A model generated the notes under the pieces. The model did not search any database, had not been told where the DNA came from, and was given only the letters and a program-made list of their open reading frames with translations. Shown here piece after piece: positions 46,441 through 58,777 of a DNA stretch of 64,000 nucleotides (the stretch's first letter is position 1; each line of letters starts with the position of its first letter). A program made the position numbers and the translations under genes. Source of the DNA: Collybiopsis luxurians FD-317 M1 (lineage: Eukaryota > Basidiomycota > Agaricomycetes > Agaricales > Omphalotaceae); the NCBI GenBank assembly GCA_000827265.1, contig KN834768.1, forward strand, positions 604,765-668,764, written 5' to 3'.

Positions 46441-48686
46441 AAACGAAGCGCGAATACAGTCGAAACAGCTGAACGAGAGTGGAAAGAAGGAAGGAGGAGC
46501 AAAGAGAGCGTGGGTAATATGTACTGCGAGCAAGAATGCAGCTGTAGCGTCTGTCACAAGGAAACGGTTCCAGACAGAGATGTACCCCGAGGAGTAAATT
46601 GACAACGTCCTGATCATCATGATATATTTGCCGCCACCGTATAGCTTCTTTTTATGTTGGGCACCCGGAAGTTATATTGAAAGTGTTTTAAAAGTGGCGT
46701 GAATATCAGTCAACAAAGCACGCGTAACCTGATCATCAAGATGGATACACATATGAAAGCTCTTGCGTCGGTGCTTACCTCGAGACACCTCATCCGGCCA
46801 GTTATTGAAATACTGGCGCGCTAGGTTCGACTCTCGATGTTTCTGTACGTCGCCGTCAAAGGCAAGAAATGATCCGACTTCTGACAATGGTCGGGAGTTT
46901 GCTGAATAAAGCAGATGATGAACACAGCTTTGACCATACGCCGCCTTAAAACCCGCCTATCTAATGCTGGAAGAGCCATCACTATTGTTCAATTGATTTG
47001 GCTGTCCAGAAAAAACGGAAGCATCGAGGATAAGAAACCGGTGCTTTCGTTGGACGTGATTACCACCACCTTGAGTCCGACGCGAAGCTACAATTTTCTC
47101 CATTCTTTTTGGAAGTATATTACATTTCTTTCAGCGGAGCATGGGTGTACGAAATTTATCCAAGTTCATCTGCCCTAGTTGACGCAATTACATGCATCTG
47201 TGGAGAGTCTCCCGATTCCGCTCTCTTCTGTAGCTTCCCAGCAACTCGGGACATTGCTAGCCGGTCGGCCATTAGAGCTTTCTTTCGAGAGTCATATTGC
47301 ATGTGGAGGCGAACAAGACATCAACGTTGATGATGACCACGTCAGCGATTGTCAGAGATGCGAACCTGGACGGAATCCAAAAAATAGTGGAGTCTCGGAG
47401 ACTGAGACGCTAAAACTTTGAAGAATCGAATGTAGGACAAGTTGGGCTCAGAGGAGGTAGGGCTTGAGGAAGAAGGCGTCGCATCGATATCGAGATTGCA
47501 TCACAGGCTTTACCTACATAGAATTTTTGTCTCTGTCTGTGACCTGCGATAAGGAACGGGCATGTATTCGATGACTGACACCAGACCTAAAATTGAAAAT
47601 ATCTGCTGCCATCTGAATCCCGACCTTCGATTCCGTTCTGCACTTGACACTTCCAGCCGGAGTCGACTGACACACATCTGCGAGGGGAGTTCGGTGCAGA
47701 CCTGACCTATAGCTTGTATGAACGTATCAGACGGATTGCACACAGGTTGGAGGTACATGAGCACTTAGTGCCTTTTTGCGACACTTCGAAGTTACAGTTA
47801 AGGAAGTTCTTAACCTCTGAAATCAAGATGCCTTTAGATACGCCAACCCCAAAATAAACGTCTCCAAACTTCAATGCCTATTTGGATGCTTATACATCCT
47901 TTTGATAGATACAGGAAAGGAAGCCGCTCCTCCGGGTCATTAGAAATGCATCAGATATTTTAGAGCGCGAGGTAAAGATCGACAAACCAAACTTCGAGAC
48001 ATTCGTTTTCACCATTTACACTCTCGGTAAGTATTACAGAAGATCTCGCTGGTCTGCGCCCTCAATTCAGTAACAGGTTTGGAACGCTGTGCTCGATATG
48101 TTGTGGAAGCTCAGAAAGGCAATACCCAAGTCGAGAAACCAGAGCATTCGACGATTGGATGTGAATTTGCCGTTACATAAGAATCAAGTTGGACTGTTCG
48201 AACACTTGAAAATGCTCGCATCTGAGTTTATCTGCAACTTCACCCTAGTTTCTCTATGACGACAGTATGCGGTTACACAATTGAAAGCAAGTACTTGCGC
48301 GTGTTAACATGCCAAAGACGATCTTGTAGGCCCTGTCGAGGTAACCAATAAAGCATCAAACCTTACCGAATGTCCTACGGTGACCTTCAGTACTATATCT
48401 GGCGACAATGACATTCATTAAAAGTCTGTGTTATAACGCGTGACATCACGCGGCTCGACGCGCAGTAGTTACTGCCGATTGCCCATTCTTGGATATAAAG
48501 GAGAACATAGTAAGATGGTCAACGACTATGATAGCAGCGAGTGCCGAAAGTACGGCTGGGAGAGTTAGATGTAGATCATAAAAGTATCGTTACGAACAAG
48601 TTGCTAAGAGTCGGGAAAAGCCTGAGTTCTTGATAATGAAATGATATATTTTCTTCGATGCTAATCATCCAACTGCCTGTGACAGT
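46441..48686. other. Region without confidently recognised gene
   Basis: Several ORFs of 60-87 codons without domain resemblance. The best coding candidate is a plus-strand exon pair at about 47913-48179: KPLLRVIRNASDILEREVKI, then KPNFETFVFTIYTL, an intron with good GTAAGT and CAG borders, then LERCARYVVEAQKGNTQVEK to a stop. No upstream exon with a start was found, so it may be the remnant of a lost gene. Confidence 0.35.
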
Positions 48687-49176
48687 TTACCGTGAAAAAG
48701 GATGGGGTGAATCAGGGTGTTTGATCTTCTTCGAGCGTTCATATGGATAATCATCTGATGTGACGATACCCTTGACGCGAAGATGTGCAGGAATAGGTGT
48801 GGTTGAGAGATCGTATTGCATGGTGCTGGGACCACGGGATTTGGACTTGTAGGATGATTGATCGCGAGTTCGATTCTCAGGAAGGGGAGGTCCGAGACCG
48901 GGAGGACACACTGGTGGTGGAGGAGGTTGCTGAGGGGTTGAGAGTGACATTTGCATGAAGTGGTGAATGGGTGGGAGGGTGGCGGTTCCGACGCTGGGGG
49001 TAGAGCGAAAATGGGGATTGAGAGGCGAAAGTTGATTTAGGTAAACGTTGATGTCGGGGACAGCGTTTCGTCTGCAAAATAAAATCAAAACATGAAAGTG
49101 TAGAAAGAGCAGAGCGTACTCACCTGAGGTCACGGACCGGGTGATTCTCGTTAGCTTTGTTTGCGTTCTCGTTCAT
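48687..49176 (-). CDS. Proline-rich small hypothetical protein
   Basis: Two exons. The start at 49176 gives MNENANKANENHPVRDL. A ~48-nt intron (GTGAGT...GCAG) joins it to RNAVPDINVYLNQLSPLNPH, giving about 145 residues. There is a proline run (QQPPPPPVCPPGLGPPLPEN) and a C-terminal region with LRVKGIVTSDDYPYERSKKI, partly basic, ending HPFSR. No membrane span or signal peptide. The proline run suggests an SH3/WW-type ligand or a disordered adaptor, but the family is not recognised. Confidence 0.55.
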
Positions 49177-50403
49177 GGTGTGATTATGCGATGGAAGCAA
49201 AACAATGTGAAGCTGTCTTTAAGCTCTGGGGCTAGGGAATGGGAGAAGGGGTAGGTTCGGCAGATAGAAGGAGAGTGAAAGGAAAACGACCTCGATAGCT
49301 TTTATATGTTAGGTGTCACAATAAGATTAGTCGACTGCGTTGGCCCTTTTCTATTCTGGGAACAAACAAAAGTTTTTTGTCTAGCAATAGAGGCCATATT
49401 TGACCTTCGATGACACAGAAGTATTTTAGCCCAGAGTAATTGTCGAAAATGAGCTCCAGTCGAGTGGGAGGAGGTCTGGGTTTGAAGGTTTGAATGGGCC
49501 TTGAGGCTTAGACGAACGCTCAATAAAACTTGCGCACAGCTCCCTTCCCCGGTTGTCAGAAGTGTCGTAAACACATTTTGACCAGATAAGACTGAAAGAC
49601 CCAGACGGATGAACGTGAACCCCATAGAGAGTCGGCTGACGTGTTCTTACACCGGACACCCGAAGTCGTAACAGCGGCCTAATAGTAAAACTGCCAAAGC
49701 AGGCGCCAGGCGACATTTTCTCGAGCATCTTGGGCGCATCAATATCCACAGGTATAAGGCCAATTGTTTGTTGATTCAGCACGTACTAGCCGTGGGCCGT
49801 AACGTTTTCTCGAGTTTGTTCTGATTGATACGTCCAGTCTTTTGTCCTTAGTCCTAAGCTGAAAGCCAGAGCGTCGATAATGAATTCTGAGCCTTCCGTG
49901 GAAGCTGTGTGCAATTTTCACAATCCTTACACTGAATTAACTATCGGGGGATGGAGAAACAGAGGGGTAACACAGGGGCTAACGTCACCCGGGCCGGCGC
50001 TTAATGTTTATAGGCGCCCAGTCAATCTCTACCGGGAACCACCATCATCGTGTTTTGAGCAGAATGCAGCCTCTTGATGTGCTCTCAACCTGGACAGCTT
50101 GCTCCTTGCATCCTAGGGAAGCAAAGGCTACATCCATTTCCAACCTCTTGCTCATTCGGCCATTAGACATTCAAGATATATCGAAACAAAGAACACGGCC
50201 CGCTTGAATTCCACAAAGAATTGAATCATGAGGCAAGTTTCTTTGTGTCGAGTTCCTTTCAAGCACGTCTGTATATAAGGTTAGAATTCCAGGTGCGTGT
50301 TTCTTTCACTCAAACTCCCTGTGGTCTTACCTAGTCCTCTTAGCCTTCTTGTCGCCGGCGACGACCTCAACTTACACTTTCTCCTTGACCTTTACTGGAC
50401 AAT
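49177..50403. other. Intergenic, no gene recognised
   Basis: Divergent spacing between the proline-rich gene (minus) and the disordered-protein gene (plus). Overlapping ORFs on both strands at 49302-50207 show no domain and no consistent frame. A pyrimidine-rich tract at about 50300-50400 precedes the start at 50404, as is common for basidiomycete promoters. Confidence 0.5.
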
Positions 50404-52347
50404 ATGGCCGAACAACTACCTCGTCCAGCTCACTCTGGCCTTTTTTCGTCCCTTCATCGGACAAGGCAAGTAACTTTTCTCTTTATGCCTAGCTTTCTGT
50501 CTCATTTTTCTTGCGGCTCCATCAGACCTACAACTTCAGGTTTACGTCCTGTTGGTGAGGTCGCCACTGGCTCTCAGAGTGAAGGCTCGGGTACTCCCGT
50601 CGAAGGCTCCTTCCCAACTTCCTCATCGAGGTCCACGTGCGTTCTTTCCGCATTGAAACGACAATCTGAATCACTAATCTTACAACGTGTAGCGTACCAG
50701 ACCAGTCGAAGCCCATCCGCCTACCTCGTCCACGTCAACTTACCCGTACTAGTCCCTCTCAACTGAAACGCGGTGACAGCTCTAATGACTTACGGGATGA
50801 CGGCGACCATGACTCGTCTTCGGAAGCTTTTCTCGACCGGCTTTGTTCTCTCGATGATCTGCAAGCCAATTCCGGGTCAGTGGCGGAGGGCGATAATCAT
50901 ACTACCGAAGATGTCCCCTATAATTCCTCCCCTCATACTCCATCTCCTTCACCATCTTCGCCCTATCGGACCTGTTCGTCTGCCCAGAGTGACCCAGTGG
51001 ACGAGGATAGTGGTGAAGATCCCATCGACTTAAAAAACGATTCGGACAACGATTCAGACACGGACGATGATTCATCAGTGGCAACCTCTCTCGATTCATC
51101 AGACTATCTCTGCCGTTCTCCAGTCCAGACCAACGACGCCGGTGAAAGTGGATCTGACAATCTTCCCTCCTCTGACGATAACAGGGGATCGCCAGCTGCA
51201 GCATGTGTTGATTGGCTTTGCTCTTTGGAAAATGTTATACCCCACTCTAGGTCGGTCTAGGTAGTTGCCTCCCCGTTTCGGGCCATGTTTAGACTGATTC
51301 CATTTTTTTTCGAAAAATCTTATTCAGCGATCAAGACAATTTTGAGCAAGATATTGGACTTTGGAGTGAGGAACCTGCAATGTCTGATGAGGAAGAAGAT
51401 GAGGAAGAAGACGAGGAAGAAGAGGAGTCGCGAGAGTAAGTATCCCCAGTTGTTCATACTAGTCTTCGCTGTCCCCGTGCTGATTATGCTCTCAGTAAGG
51501 ATGATTCTACTGTCGGCGCAGATTCATGCACTTTTTCTCCTTCTCCTGCGTCCACCACGTCTTCTTCAGAAAGTCACCCCGGCTCTTCGAATCCCTCTGA
51601 CCACTATACGAATCTCTCCTCTCGAGTTTCGACCGACTCGGAGGATGCTGTAGAATGGGAAGGAGATGAAACTGGCGAGGATGGAAATGCTAAAGTCGTC
51701 GATTTGCATCCGACGAACTCAACCTCGACCAATATCGTGTCAGCCGTTAAAGGCACGGAAAGGGTGCTCAGCAACTGTGAGGATGATGGAGCCATTCTCT
51801 TATTTGTGACAGAGTGAGCATCTGCATTCTATTCGTATCAACACTGTCATTGACCATGTTCTTCAGTAACGACACTGCTACCAGTACCTCTCCTGCTGTG
51901 GATCCGCATGCTCCTCCCTCCCCTCTTGCTCCTGCCATTCCCCATCCTTTATCTACTCCTCCTGACGGTCGCGGTGGTTCTTCTGTGCTTTCTGATCACC
52001 GTTCTTCAGATCTATTACTTTCTCCCATTTTGACCGACCAGGAGGATGGCGTGGAATCGGTGGAAGAGGATAGGAATGGCGAACGTGAAGCTTTCGTCAA
52101 CGGTGACAACTCGGACCCGATGCACGCCGCGTCGGGTATCGAAGGAAGAGCGACGAGAACTAACATCGGAGCGGTCGAGGAGGATGGGACCATGCTTTCT
52201 ATTCGAAAGTCGTGTTCGTCATCGAGGAATAAGAGGCCTTATGCATTGACTGTTACTGACACAGACCCTAACACCGACCGCGACTCACATCCCTCCTGGC
52301 CACTGACGCTTGCACACCCACTGAAAAAGGCTCGTTACTCTCATTAG
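50404..52347 (+). CDS. Acidic, serine-rich intrinsically disordered protein
   Basis: Six exons: MAEQLPRPAHSGLFSSLHRT; PTTSGLRPVGEVATGSQSEG; VPDQSKPIRLPRPRQLTRTS through GDNHTTEDVPYNSSPHTPSP; DQDNFEQDIGLWSEEPAMSD with an almost uninterrupted D/E run (about 51391-51430); DDSTVGADSCTFSPSPASTT; NDTATSTSPAVDPHAPPSPL to KKARYSH and the stop. The first intron (50466-50525) needs a GC donor (AAG|GCAAGT) to keep the frame. Two sequences rich in D/E and S resemble each other (FLDRLCSLDDL, VDWLCSLENV), hinting at internal repetition. A basic KKARYSH tail could serve nuclear import. No known domain. Its 3' end (from 52177) starts the triplicated unit. Confidence 0.65.
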
Positions 52348-55100
52348 AGCGCCAGGCAACGAAGATCAAATCCTATCTTTCACCACTAATTATGACCGGG
52401 TACTTTGAATGTCGTTCTAGACTAATATGAATTTCAACACTTGATGGAATGAAGGGATATAGAGTAGAGGGAGAGTGCCTGTTTCGATTCTTATGTATGT
52501 ATTGTGTACCCGTTGTTTTTGATATTAGCTCGTACAAATGAAGTCATCGCCCTACACTACCTCAGTACGCGACTCACGAATCGAGGCGGCATTGGTGGTT
52601 TTAGATTAACCCCAGGTTGAATGTTGAGGGAAATGCTCGTCAACCCGAAACTTCCCGTACAGATTAACAACAGGAATGAAAATTATTTCATCAGTCCGAG
52701 GAGAAGCTTGTTCCCATACTAACATTCGATGAGCATCTAAATTGTTCCTTCAGGGCTGGCATCCGACTCGAACGCAGCCCGAAAGACGGGTACCTAACCT
52801 AAGTACATAGTCAGCCTTTTTGCAAAATATCTAGTTATTACATGGTACAACCACAACGGAAAACAAGAAATCTGAAAAGGAACAAGGGATGGAATGGAAG
52901 AGTCGAGCTAGCCAAGATTCGTCACCGCGAGTTGCAGCATCGTCGTTCAATGAGAACACTGTGAGTACCTCAGTTGGAAGGACACTAAATTTATTACACA
53001 GTGTGGTCCATAGCCAGAATGACCACCGTTAGCCTGATGTACAGAGACTGAGACAATTCTCATGTTGCTGACCCTAAACATAAACATAAACGCTAAACGT
53101 GAATGCTGTCAAGAAGCCGCGGCAGAATGACTATGTCACAACTTTCTCCTTTCAAAATATGTGGTGAAATCGATAAGAATGCTGTGAAGCGATACGCACC
53201 AATGGCGCTAAAAAGCGCTGAACCATCGTATAAATCCAAGGTTCGCCATAATGGCCAAAAAAGCAACGTCACCTTTACTCATGATGACCCCAGAAGAGCA
53301 ACAGAAGATTGCTTCCTTAGCCTTTACCTACTATTTCTATGCTATAGAAACCATAGGGGTGGTAACTGCTTTTGGTGCGTACCATTTGATTCTCCTCGTG
53401 CAATACACCTTAGACTACAAAATGGCATTTGGCATTCTTTAGGCATATTTATTCCCGGATTGCTCATCGCACTTCGAATTCAAGTGTATGAAATGCTAGC
53501 CATGATTTTCGAAATCTGTCCGCCTAATCTTAAAGCTCGACAGATCCAAATCTTGGACACGCCCCCATATCACACTGCTCATTTGCCTGATTGTAACATT
53601 CATTGCTTTTTCCTGGGAAGTCTTCTGCATAGAGTTATCCAGTGTGATAGCTATCAAATATACCTTTATTCAAATATTACCGGAAAGACAAGGTGGACTG
53701 GAGGCTCAAGCCCTGGTTGCAAACAAAAACATCTTACCACTGCTGTCTATGCTACCATGGCCAGCAACAGTTAATGCAAGTTTGTTCTATTCACGCTAAC
53801 TTTCAGGCCTGATTCCATTATCCAGATAGTTCTGAGTGACTTCATTGTAGCTTGGAGGGCGTGGACTTTGTTTCCCCACTCTAGCTTTTTGAAGCTTGTG
53901 CTCACATCTCTTATGATTGTCAATATTGGTACGTGTCCGAGAATTCAAATTTTATTTTATTTTATTTGCTTAAATGAACCTATTCGATGGCACTGCATGT
54001 GACATAGGTTTCAATGTCGCAGATTGTATCTGGGACAATATCCAGGAATACATGAAGAATCTTGGCTTTTCACTGTCAGTTTTGGACTGGTTATCAGGCT
54101 TGATCTCCTTGGCCATAAATACATTAGCGACAGGTTTGATTGCATGGAAGGCATGGCAAGTGCTTTTAAAATCAGGGTAACAATGTCCCGAATCTTACAA
54201 TTTAGAGCTCTTTAGGAATCACAACCGCGTTATGTCAGAGGTTGCAGTATACAAAAGAACAAGAATTCAGAATATCCTTCTTCTCTTAATTGAGTCTGGG
54301 GCTGTATACTGTGTCATACAGTTGCTCTACACCATATTTACTCTACTGGATACATATACAGCTGTTCATGGTTTGCTGCGGTCCAGTGAGGTGACATGTG
54401 TTATTGAAGCGGTGGCTACTGTTTCCGCTGTAAGTGCTGTCTTCAACTTTGTTTTTACCACCATCGATGAATTGAATACGTGAATCGCAGGCATGGTATC
54501 CAGTTGCAGTAATCATTCTGATAAACGAGCATAGTTCTCCCATGCTTGAAGCTTTCCCCATTTACTGAAACAGAACAGCGTTGAAAGACAGCTTGTTAAT
54601 TTAATTCTAATTTATTCACTGAAGTTTAATTGAGCTTGAGCTTGGTCACGTTCAACTTCAGATCAAATGCTTTTAGTCTCGATGTACCACTGGCACTGAA
54701 CCACAGGTACCATCTAGTTATTACTACGATTAATGAGATTGCTGGCAGTTGGTTTAGTTTGAATTTCTTCTTGCCTTCTGCTGCTACTTTGTAAATTAAA
54801 AATTTGTACTGTGCCATGATAGGGATGTGCATGGTCGAGTTACAGACCCATGACCAACTTGGGTCAACCCAACTATGACCCAACTTCCCCACTGTTGGGT
54901 CAGTGGTCCGGATCAAGATTTTTGCTGACCCTTGATCCAAGGGAAACGGAAGACATAGTAATAGGGCTTGAATTCTAATTCACAAAGTCAATACTAAGTA
55001 ATTCCTGCAGCTGTAATGAAGTATTATTAGGCTCACAACTGCTGGATGGCTTCTGCTGGCTCCATACCTGGTTTGACAGCTTTGGCCCAGACCTGAACCA
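52177..55100. repeat. Triplicated unit 1
   Basis: Starts at GAGGAGGATG in the last exon of the disordered-protein gene and ends in ...CAGACCTGAACCA, where unit 2 begins with the same GAGGAGGATG. It contains a 7-TM gene. 52348-53250 (3' UTR and promoter) and 54569-55100 (inverted GGGTCA/TGACCC motifs near 54830-54925) hold no further gene. Confidence 0.9.
53251..54568 (+). CDS. Seven-transmembrane protein, triplicated family member 1
   Basis: About six exons. The N-terminus is MAKKATSPLLMMTPEEQQKI (or from MTPEEQ at 53284, the only start kept in all three copies), then IETIGVVTAFGAYHLILLVQ. An exon around 53540-53775 reads LLICLIVTFIAFSWEVFC, SSVIAIKYTFIQILPERQGG and LSMLPWPATVN. Its GC donor (53776) splices to IVLSDFIVAWRAWTLFP, which matches the family's W-P-x-x-V-N / L-S-D-x-I-V-x-W-R-A-W signature. 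Later exons: GFNVADCIWDNIQEYMKN, SLAINTLATGLIAWKAWQ, TRIQNILLLLIESGAVYCVI, AWYPVAVIILINE. Stop at 54566-54568. Seven hydrophobic segments; function unknown. Confidence 0.72.
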
Positions 55101-55269
55101 GAGGAGGATGAGACTACGCTCTCTATTCAGAACTCGTGTTCGTTATCGAGGAAGAAGAGACCTCGTGCTTCGACTGACACTGACTCTGACTCTGGTATCG
55201 ACTGACACACACATCTCTTGGCCACTGACAGTTAAACCTCCACCGAAGAGGGCTCGTTACTCTCATTAG
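55101..55269 (+). pseudogene. Duplicated 3' end of the disordered-protein gene (fragment 1)
   Basis: Homologous to 52177-52347. It reads EEDETTLSIQNSCSLSRKKR and then meets a TGA because two bases are missing relative to the third copy (58607 onward). No promoter or upstream exons. It is carried along by the tandem duplication. Confidence 0.85.
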
Positions 55270-56067
55270 AGCGCCAGGCAACGAAGATCAAATCCTATCT
55301 TTCACCACTAATTATGACCGGGTACTTTGAATGTCGTTCTAGACTAATATGAATTTTAACACTTGATAAAATGAAGGGATATAGAGTAGAGGGAGAGTGC
55401 CTGTTTCGATTCTTATGTATGTATTGTGTACCCGTTGTTTTTGATATTAGCTCGTACAAATGAAGTCATCGCCCTACACCACCTCAGTACGCGACTCACG
55501 AATCGAGGCGGCATTGGTGGTTTTAGATTAACCCCAGGTTGAATGTTGAGGGAAATGCTCGTCAACCCGAAACTTCCCGTACAGATTAACAGATTAACAA
55601 CAGGAATGAAAGTTATTTCATCGGTCCGAGGAGGAGCTTGTTCCCATACTAACATTCGATGAGCATCTAAATTGTTCCTTCAGGGCTGGCATCCGACTCG
55701 AACGCGGCCCGAATGATCGATACCTAACCTAAGTACATAGTCAGCCTTTCTCCCAAAATACCAGATAGTCACGGCATGATACGACCACAACGGAAAACAA
55801 GAAATCTGAAAAAGAACAAGGGATGGAATGGAAGAGTCGAGCTAGCCAAGATTCGTCACCGCGAGTTGCAGCATCGTCGTTCAATGAGAACACTGTGAGT
55901 ACCTCAGTTGGAAGGACACTAAATTTATTACACAGTGTGGTCCATAGCTAGAATGACCACCGTTAGCCTGATGTACAGAGACTGAGACAATTCTCATGTT
56001 GCTGACCCTAAACATAAGCATAAACGCTAAACGTGAATGCTGTCAAGAAGCCGCGGCAGAATAACTA

Positions 56068-56633
56068 TCCTTAGCGCCGCCGGAGCGGCAATCCCCGACT
56101 CATCACGGTTTTGGTTGCACCTTTGGTCTTCAGAATCCATCCAGATCCATGCAGTGTATAACTACTTAATAGTCCAGATATTGCTGTATCTTATACCTTA
56201 GTGGTCCAGCCCCCAGTGGCTTAGGCATGATATATGAGAATGCCAGTAAAAGTATATCAGATGGCTCATTACGTGAAGAGGCCATTGACAAAATTTTGTC
56301 GATGAAATTCAGGTTAAGCGCTGAAGTGTTCTACTTTATTAAAATTAGTGAAAATTCACAATTAATTTTTAATATTAAAGAAGTGCAATGTTAAATACTT
56401 TTTTTTCTGTGATTTCTAAACCTAATACAAACATTTGTGCTCGTATAATTAATATTAATTATATAAAATACGAGTCAACTGTATTAGTTAAGAAAGGAGG
56501 TTTATCGCGCGACCTCGACTCGAATCTCATCAATGTAATGTGAGAAACTCCTGCCTATTGGGGCCAGATTTGGGGAGATCGTGGCCGATCGCTGCATACA
56601 AAGCCCTCCCTTCCCTTCGGTCAGAGTCGGGGA
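56068..56633 (-). mobile_element. Helitron-like element, copy 2
   Basis: Minus orientation. It starts TCCCCGACTCTGACCGAAGG and ends GAGTCGGGGATT, hairpin GCCGC-tccg-GCGGC (56076-56089), GCTAAGGA. Unit 1 shows the empty site: GACTATGTCACAAC near 53134 against ACTA[element]TGTCACAAC here. Insertion is therefore exactly between A and T, without target duplication. The hairpin stem differs from copy 1 by a compensated pair (GCTGC/GCAGC against GCCGC/GCGGC). Confidence 0.72.
56329..56474. other. Very A+T-rich 146-bp insertion inside Helitron-like copy 2
   Basis: Present in copy 2 but absent from the matching place in copy 1 (about 11608). By my count only about 19% G+C. No clear target duplication. 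Possibly a mitochondrial DNA fragment or an A+T-rich transposon remnant. Confidence 0.6.
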
Positions 56634-56748
56634 TGTCACAACTTCCTCCTCAAAATATGTGGTGAAATCGATAAGAATGCTGTGAAGCGATACGCACCAG
56701 TGGCGCTAAGAAGCGCTGAACCATCGTATAAATCCAAGGTTCGCAATA

Positions 56749-58074
56749 ATGGCCAAAAAAGCAACGTCGCCTTTACTCATGATGACCCCAGAAGAGCAAC
56801 AGAAGATTGCTTCCTTAGCCTTTACCTACTATTTCTATGCTATAGAAACCATAGGGGTGGTAACTGCTTTTGGTGCGTACCATTTGATTCTCCTCGTGCA
56901 ATACGCCTTAGACTACAAAATGGCATTCAATTGGCATTCTTTAGGCATATTTATTCCTGGATTGCTCATCGCACTTCGAATTCAAGTGTATGAAATGCTA
57001 GCCATGATTTTTCAAATCTGTCCGCCTGATCTTAAAGCCCAACAGATCCAAATCCTGGACACGCCCCCATATCACACTGCTCGTTTGCATGATTGTAACA
57101 TTTATCGCGTTTTCCTGGGAAGTCTTCTGCATAGTGTTATCCAGTGTGATGGCTGTCCAATTTACTTTTATCCAAATAATACCGGAAAGACAAGGTGGAC
57201 TGGAGGCTCAAGCCCTGGTTGCAAACAAAAACATCTTACCACTACTGTCTATGCTACCATGGCCAGCAACAGTTAATGCAAGTTTGTTCTATTCACGCTA
57301 ATTTTCAGGCCTGATTCCGTTTATTCAGATAGTTCTAAGTGACTTCATTGTAGCTTGGAGGGCGTGGACTTTGTTTCCCCGTTCCGCCTTTCTGAAGCTT
57401 GTGCTCACATCTCTTATGATTGTCAATATTGGTACGTGTCCGAGAATTCAAATTTATTTATCTATTTATTTTTGCTTAAATGAACCTATTCGATGGCACT
57501 GCATGTGGCATAGGTTTCAATGTCGCAGATTGTATCTGGGACAATATCCAGGAATACATGAAGAATCTTGGCTTTTCACTGTCAGTTTTAGACTGGTTAT
57601 CAGGCTTGATTTCCTTGGCCATAAATATGTTAGCAACAGGTTTGATTGCATGGAAGGCATGGCAAGTGTTTTTAAAATCAAGGTAACAATGCTCCAAATC
57701 TTACAATTTGTATTTCTTTAGGAATCACAACCGCATTATGTCAGAGGCTGCAGTATACCAAAGGACAAGGATTCAGAATATTCTTCTTCTCTTAATTGAA
57801 TCCGGGGCTGTATACTGTGTCATACAGTTGCTCTACACCATATTTACTCTACTGGATACATATACAGCTGTTCACGGTTTGCTGCGGTCCAGTGAGGTGA
57901 CATATGTTATTGAAGCAGTGGCTACTGTTTCCGCTGTAAGTGGTGTCTTTAACTCTGTATTTGCTACCATCGATGAATTAAATATATGAATCGCAGGCAT
58001 GGTATCCAGTTGCAGTAATCATTCTGATAAACGAGTATAGTTCTCCCATGCTTGAAGCTTTCCCCATCAACTGA
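56749..58074 (+). CDS. Seven-transmembrane protein, triplicated family member 2
   Basis: Same exon plan as member 1 and apparently intact: MAKKATSPLLMMTPEEQQKI, IETIGVVTAFGAYHLILLVQ, MIVTFIAFSWEVFCIVLSSV, FTFIQIIPERQGG, LSMLPWPATVN with a GC donor (57278), then VLSDFIVAWRAWTLFPRSAF, GFNVADCIWDNIQEYMKN, SLAINMLATGLIAWKAWQ, TRIQNILLLLIESGAVYCVI, AWYPVAVIILINE. TGA at 58072-58074. The Helitron-like element lies just upstream, within ~120 bp of the start, so the promoter may be altered. Function unknown. Confidence 0.72.
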
Positions 58075-58606
58075 AACAGGACAGCGTTGAAAGACAGCTT
58101 GTTAATTTAATTCTAGATTATTCACTGAAGTTTAATTGAGCTTGAGCTTGGTCACGTTCAACTTCATATCAAATGCTTTTAGTCTCGATGTACCACTGGC
58201 ACTGAACCACAGGTACCATCTAGTTATTACTACGATTAATGAGATTGCTGGCAGTTGGTTTAGTTTGAATTTCTTCTTGCCTTCTGCTGCTACTTTGTAA
58301 ATTAAAAATTTGTACTGTGCCATGATAGGGATGTGCATGGTCGAGTTACTGATCCATGACCAACTTGGGTCAACCCAACTATGACCCAACTTCCCCACTG
58401 TTGAGTCAGTGGTCCGGGTCAAGATTTTTGCTGACCCTTGATCCAAGGGAAACGGAAGACATAGTAATAGGGCTTGAATTCTAATTCACAAAGTCAATAC
58501 TAAGTAATTCCTGCAGCTGTAATGAAGTATTATTAGGCTCACAACTGCTGGATGGCTTCTGCTGGCTCCATACCTGGTTTGACAGCTTTGGCCCAGACCT
58601 GAACCA

Positions 58607-58777
58607 GAGGAGGATGAGACCACGCTCTCTATTCAGAACTCGTGTTAGTTGTCGAGGAAGAAGAGACCTCGTGCTTCGACTGACACTGATACTGACTCTG
58701 GTATCGACTCTGACATACACACCTCTTGGCCACTGACAGTTAAACCTCCACCGAAGAGGGCTCGTTACTCTCATTAG
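58607..58777 (+). pseudogene. Duplicated 3' end of the disordered-protein gene (fragment 2)
   Basis: Homologous to 52177-52347 and 55101-55269. The 3' half reads DIHTSWPLTVKPPPKRARYS, but a TAG replaces the serine codon after NSC. Confidence 0.85.

Larger units (their letters stand above)
55101..58606. repeat. Triplicated unit 2 (with Helitron-like insertion)
   Basis: Same content as unit 1 plus an inserted element at 56068-56633. Its length excess over unit 1 (about 580 bp) is explained almost entirely by that insertion. 55270-56067 corresponds to 52348 onward and holds no gene. Confidence 0.9.

Noticed and set aside
53103..53774. 223-codon continuous ORF over the first half of 7-TM member 1
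   Set aside because: It runs in a frame lacking the family motifs. The conserved helices (IVTFIAFSWEVFC, PWPATVN) are in another frame joined by introns.
54626..54940. 104-codon minus-strand ORF repeated at 58132-58446
   Set aside because: Conserved only because the DNA is duplicated. It overlaps inverted GGGTCA/TGACCC motifs and has no domain.
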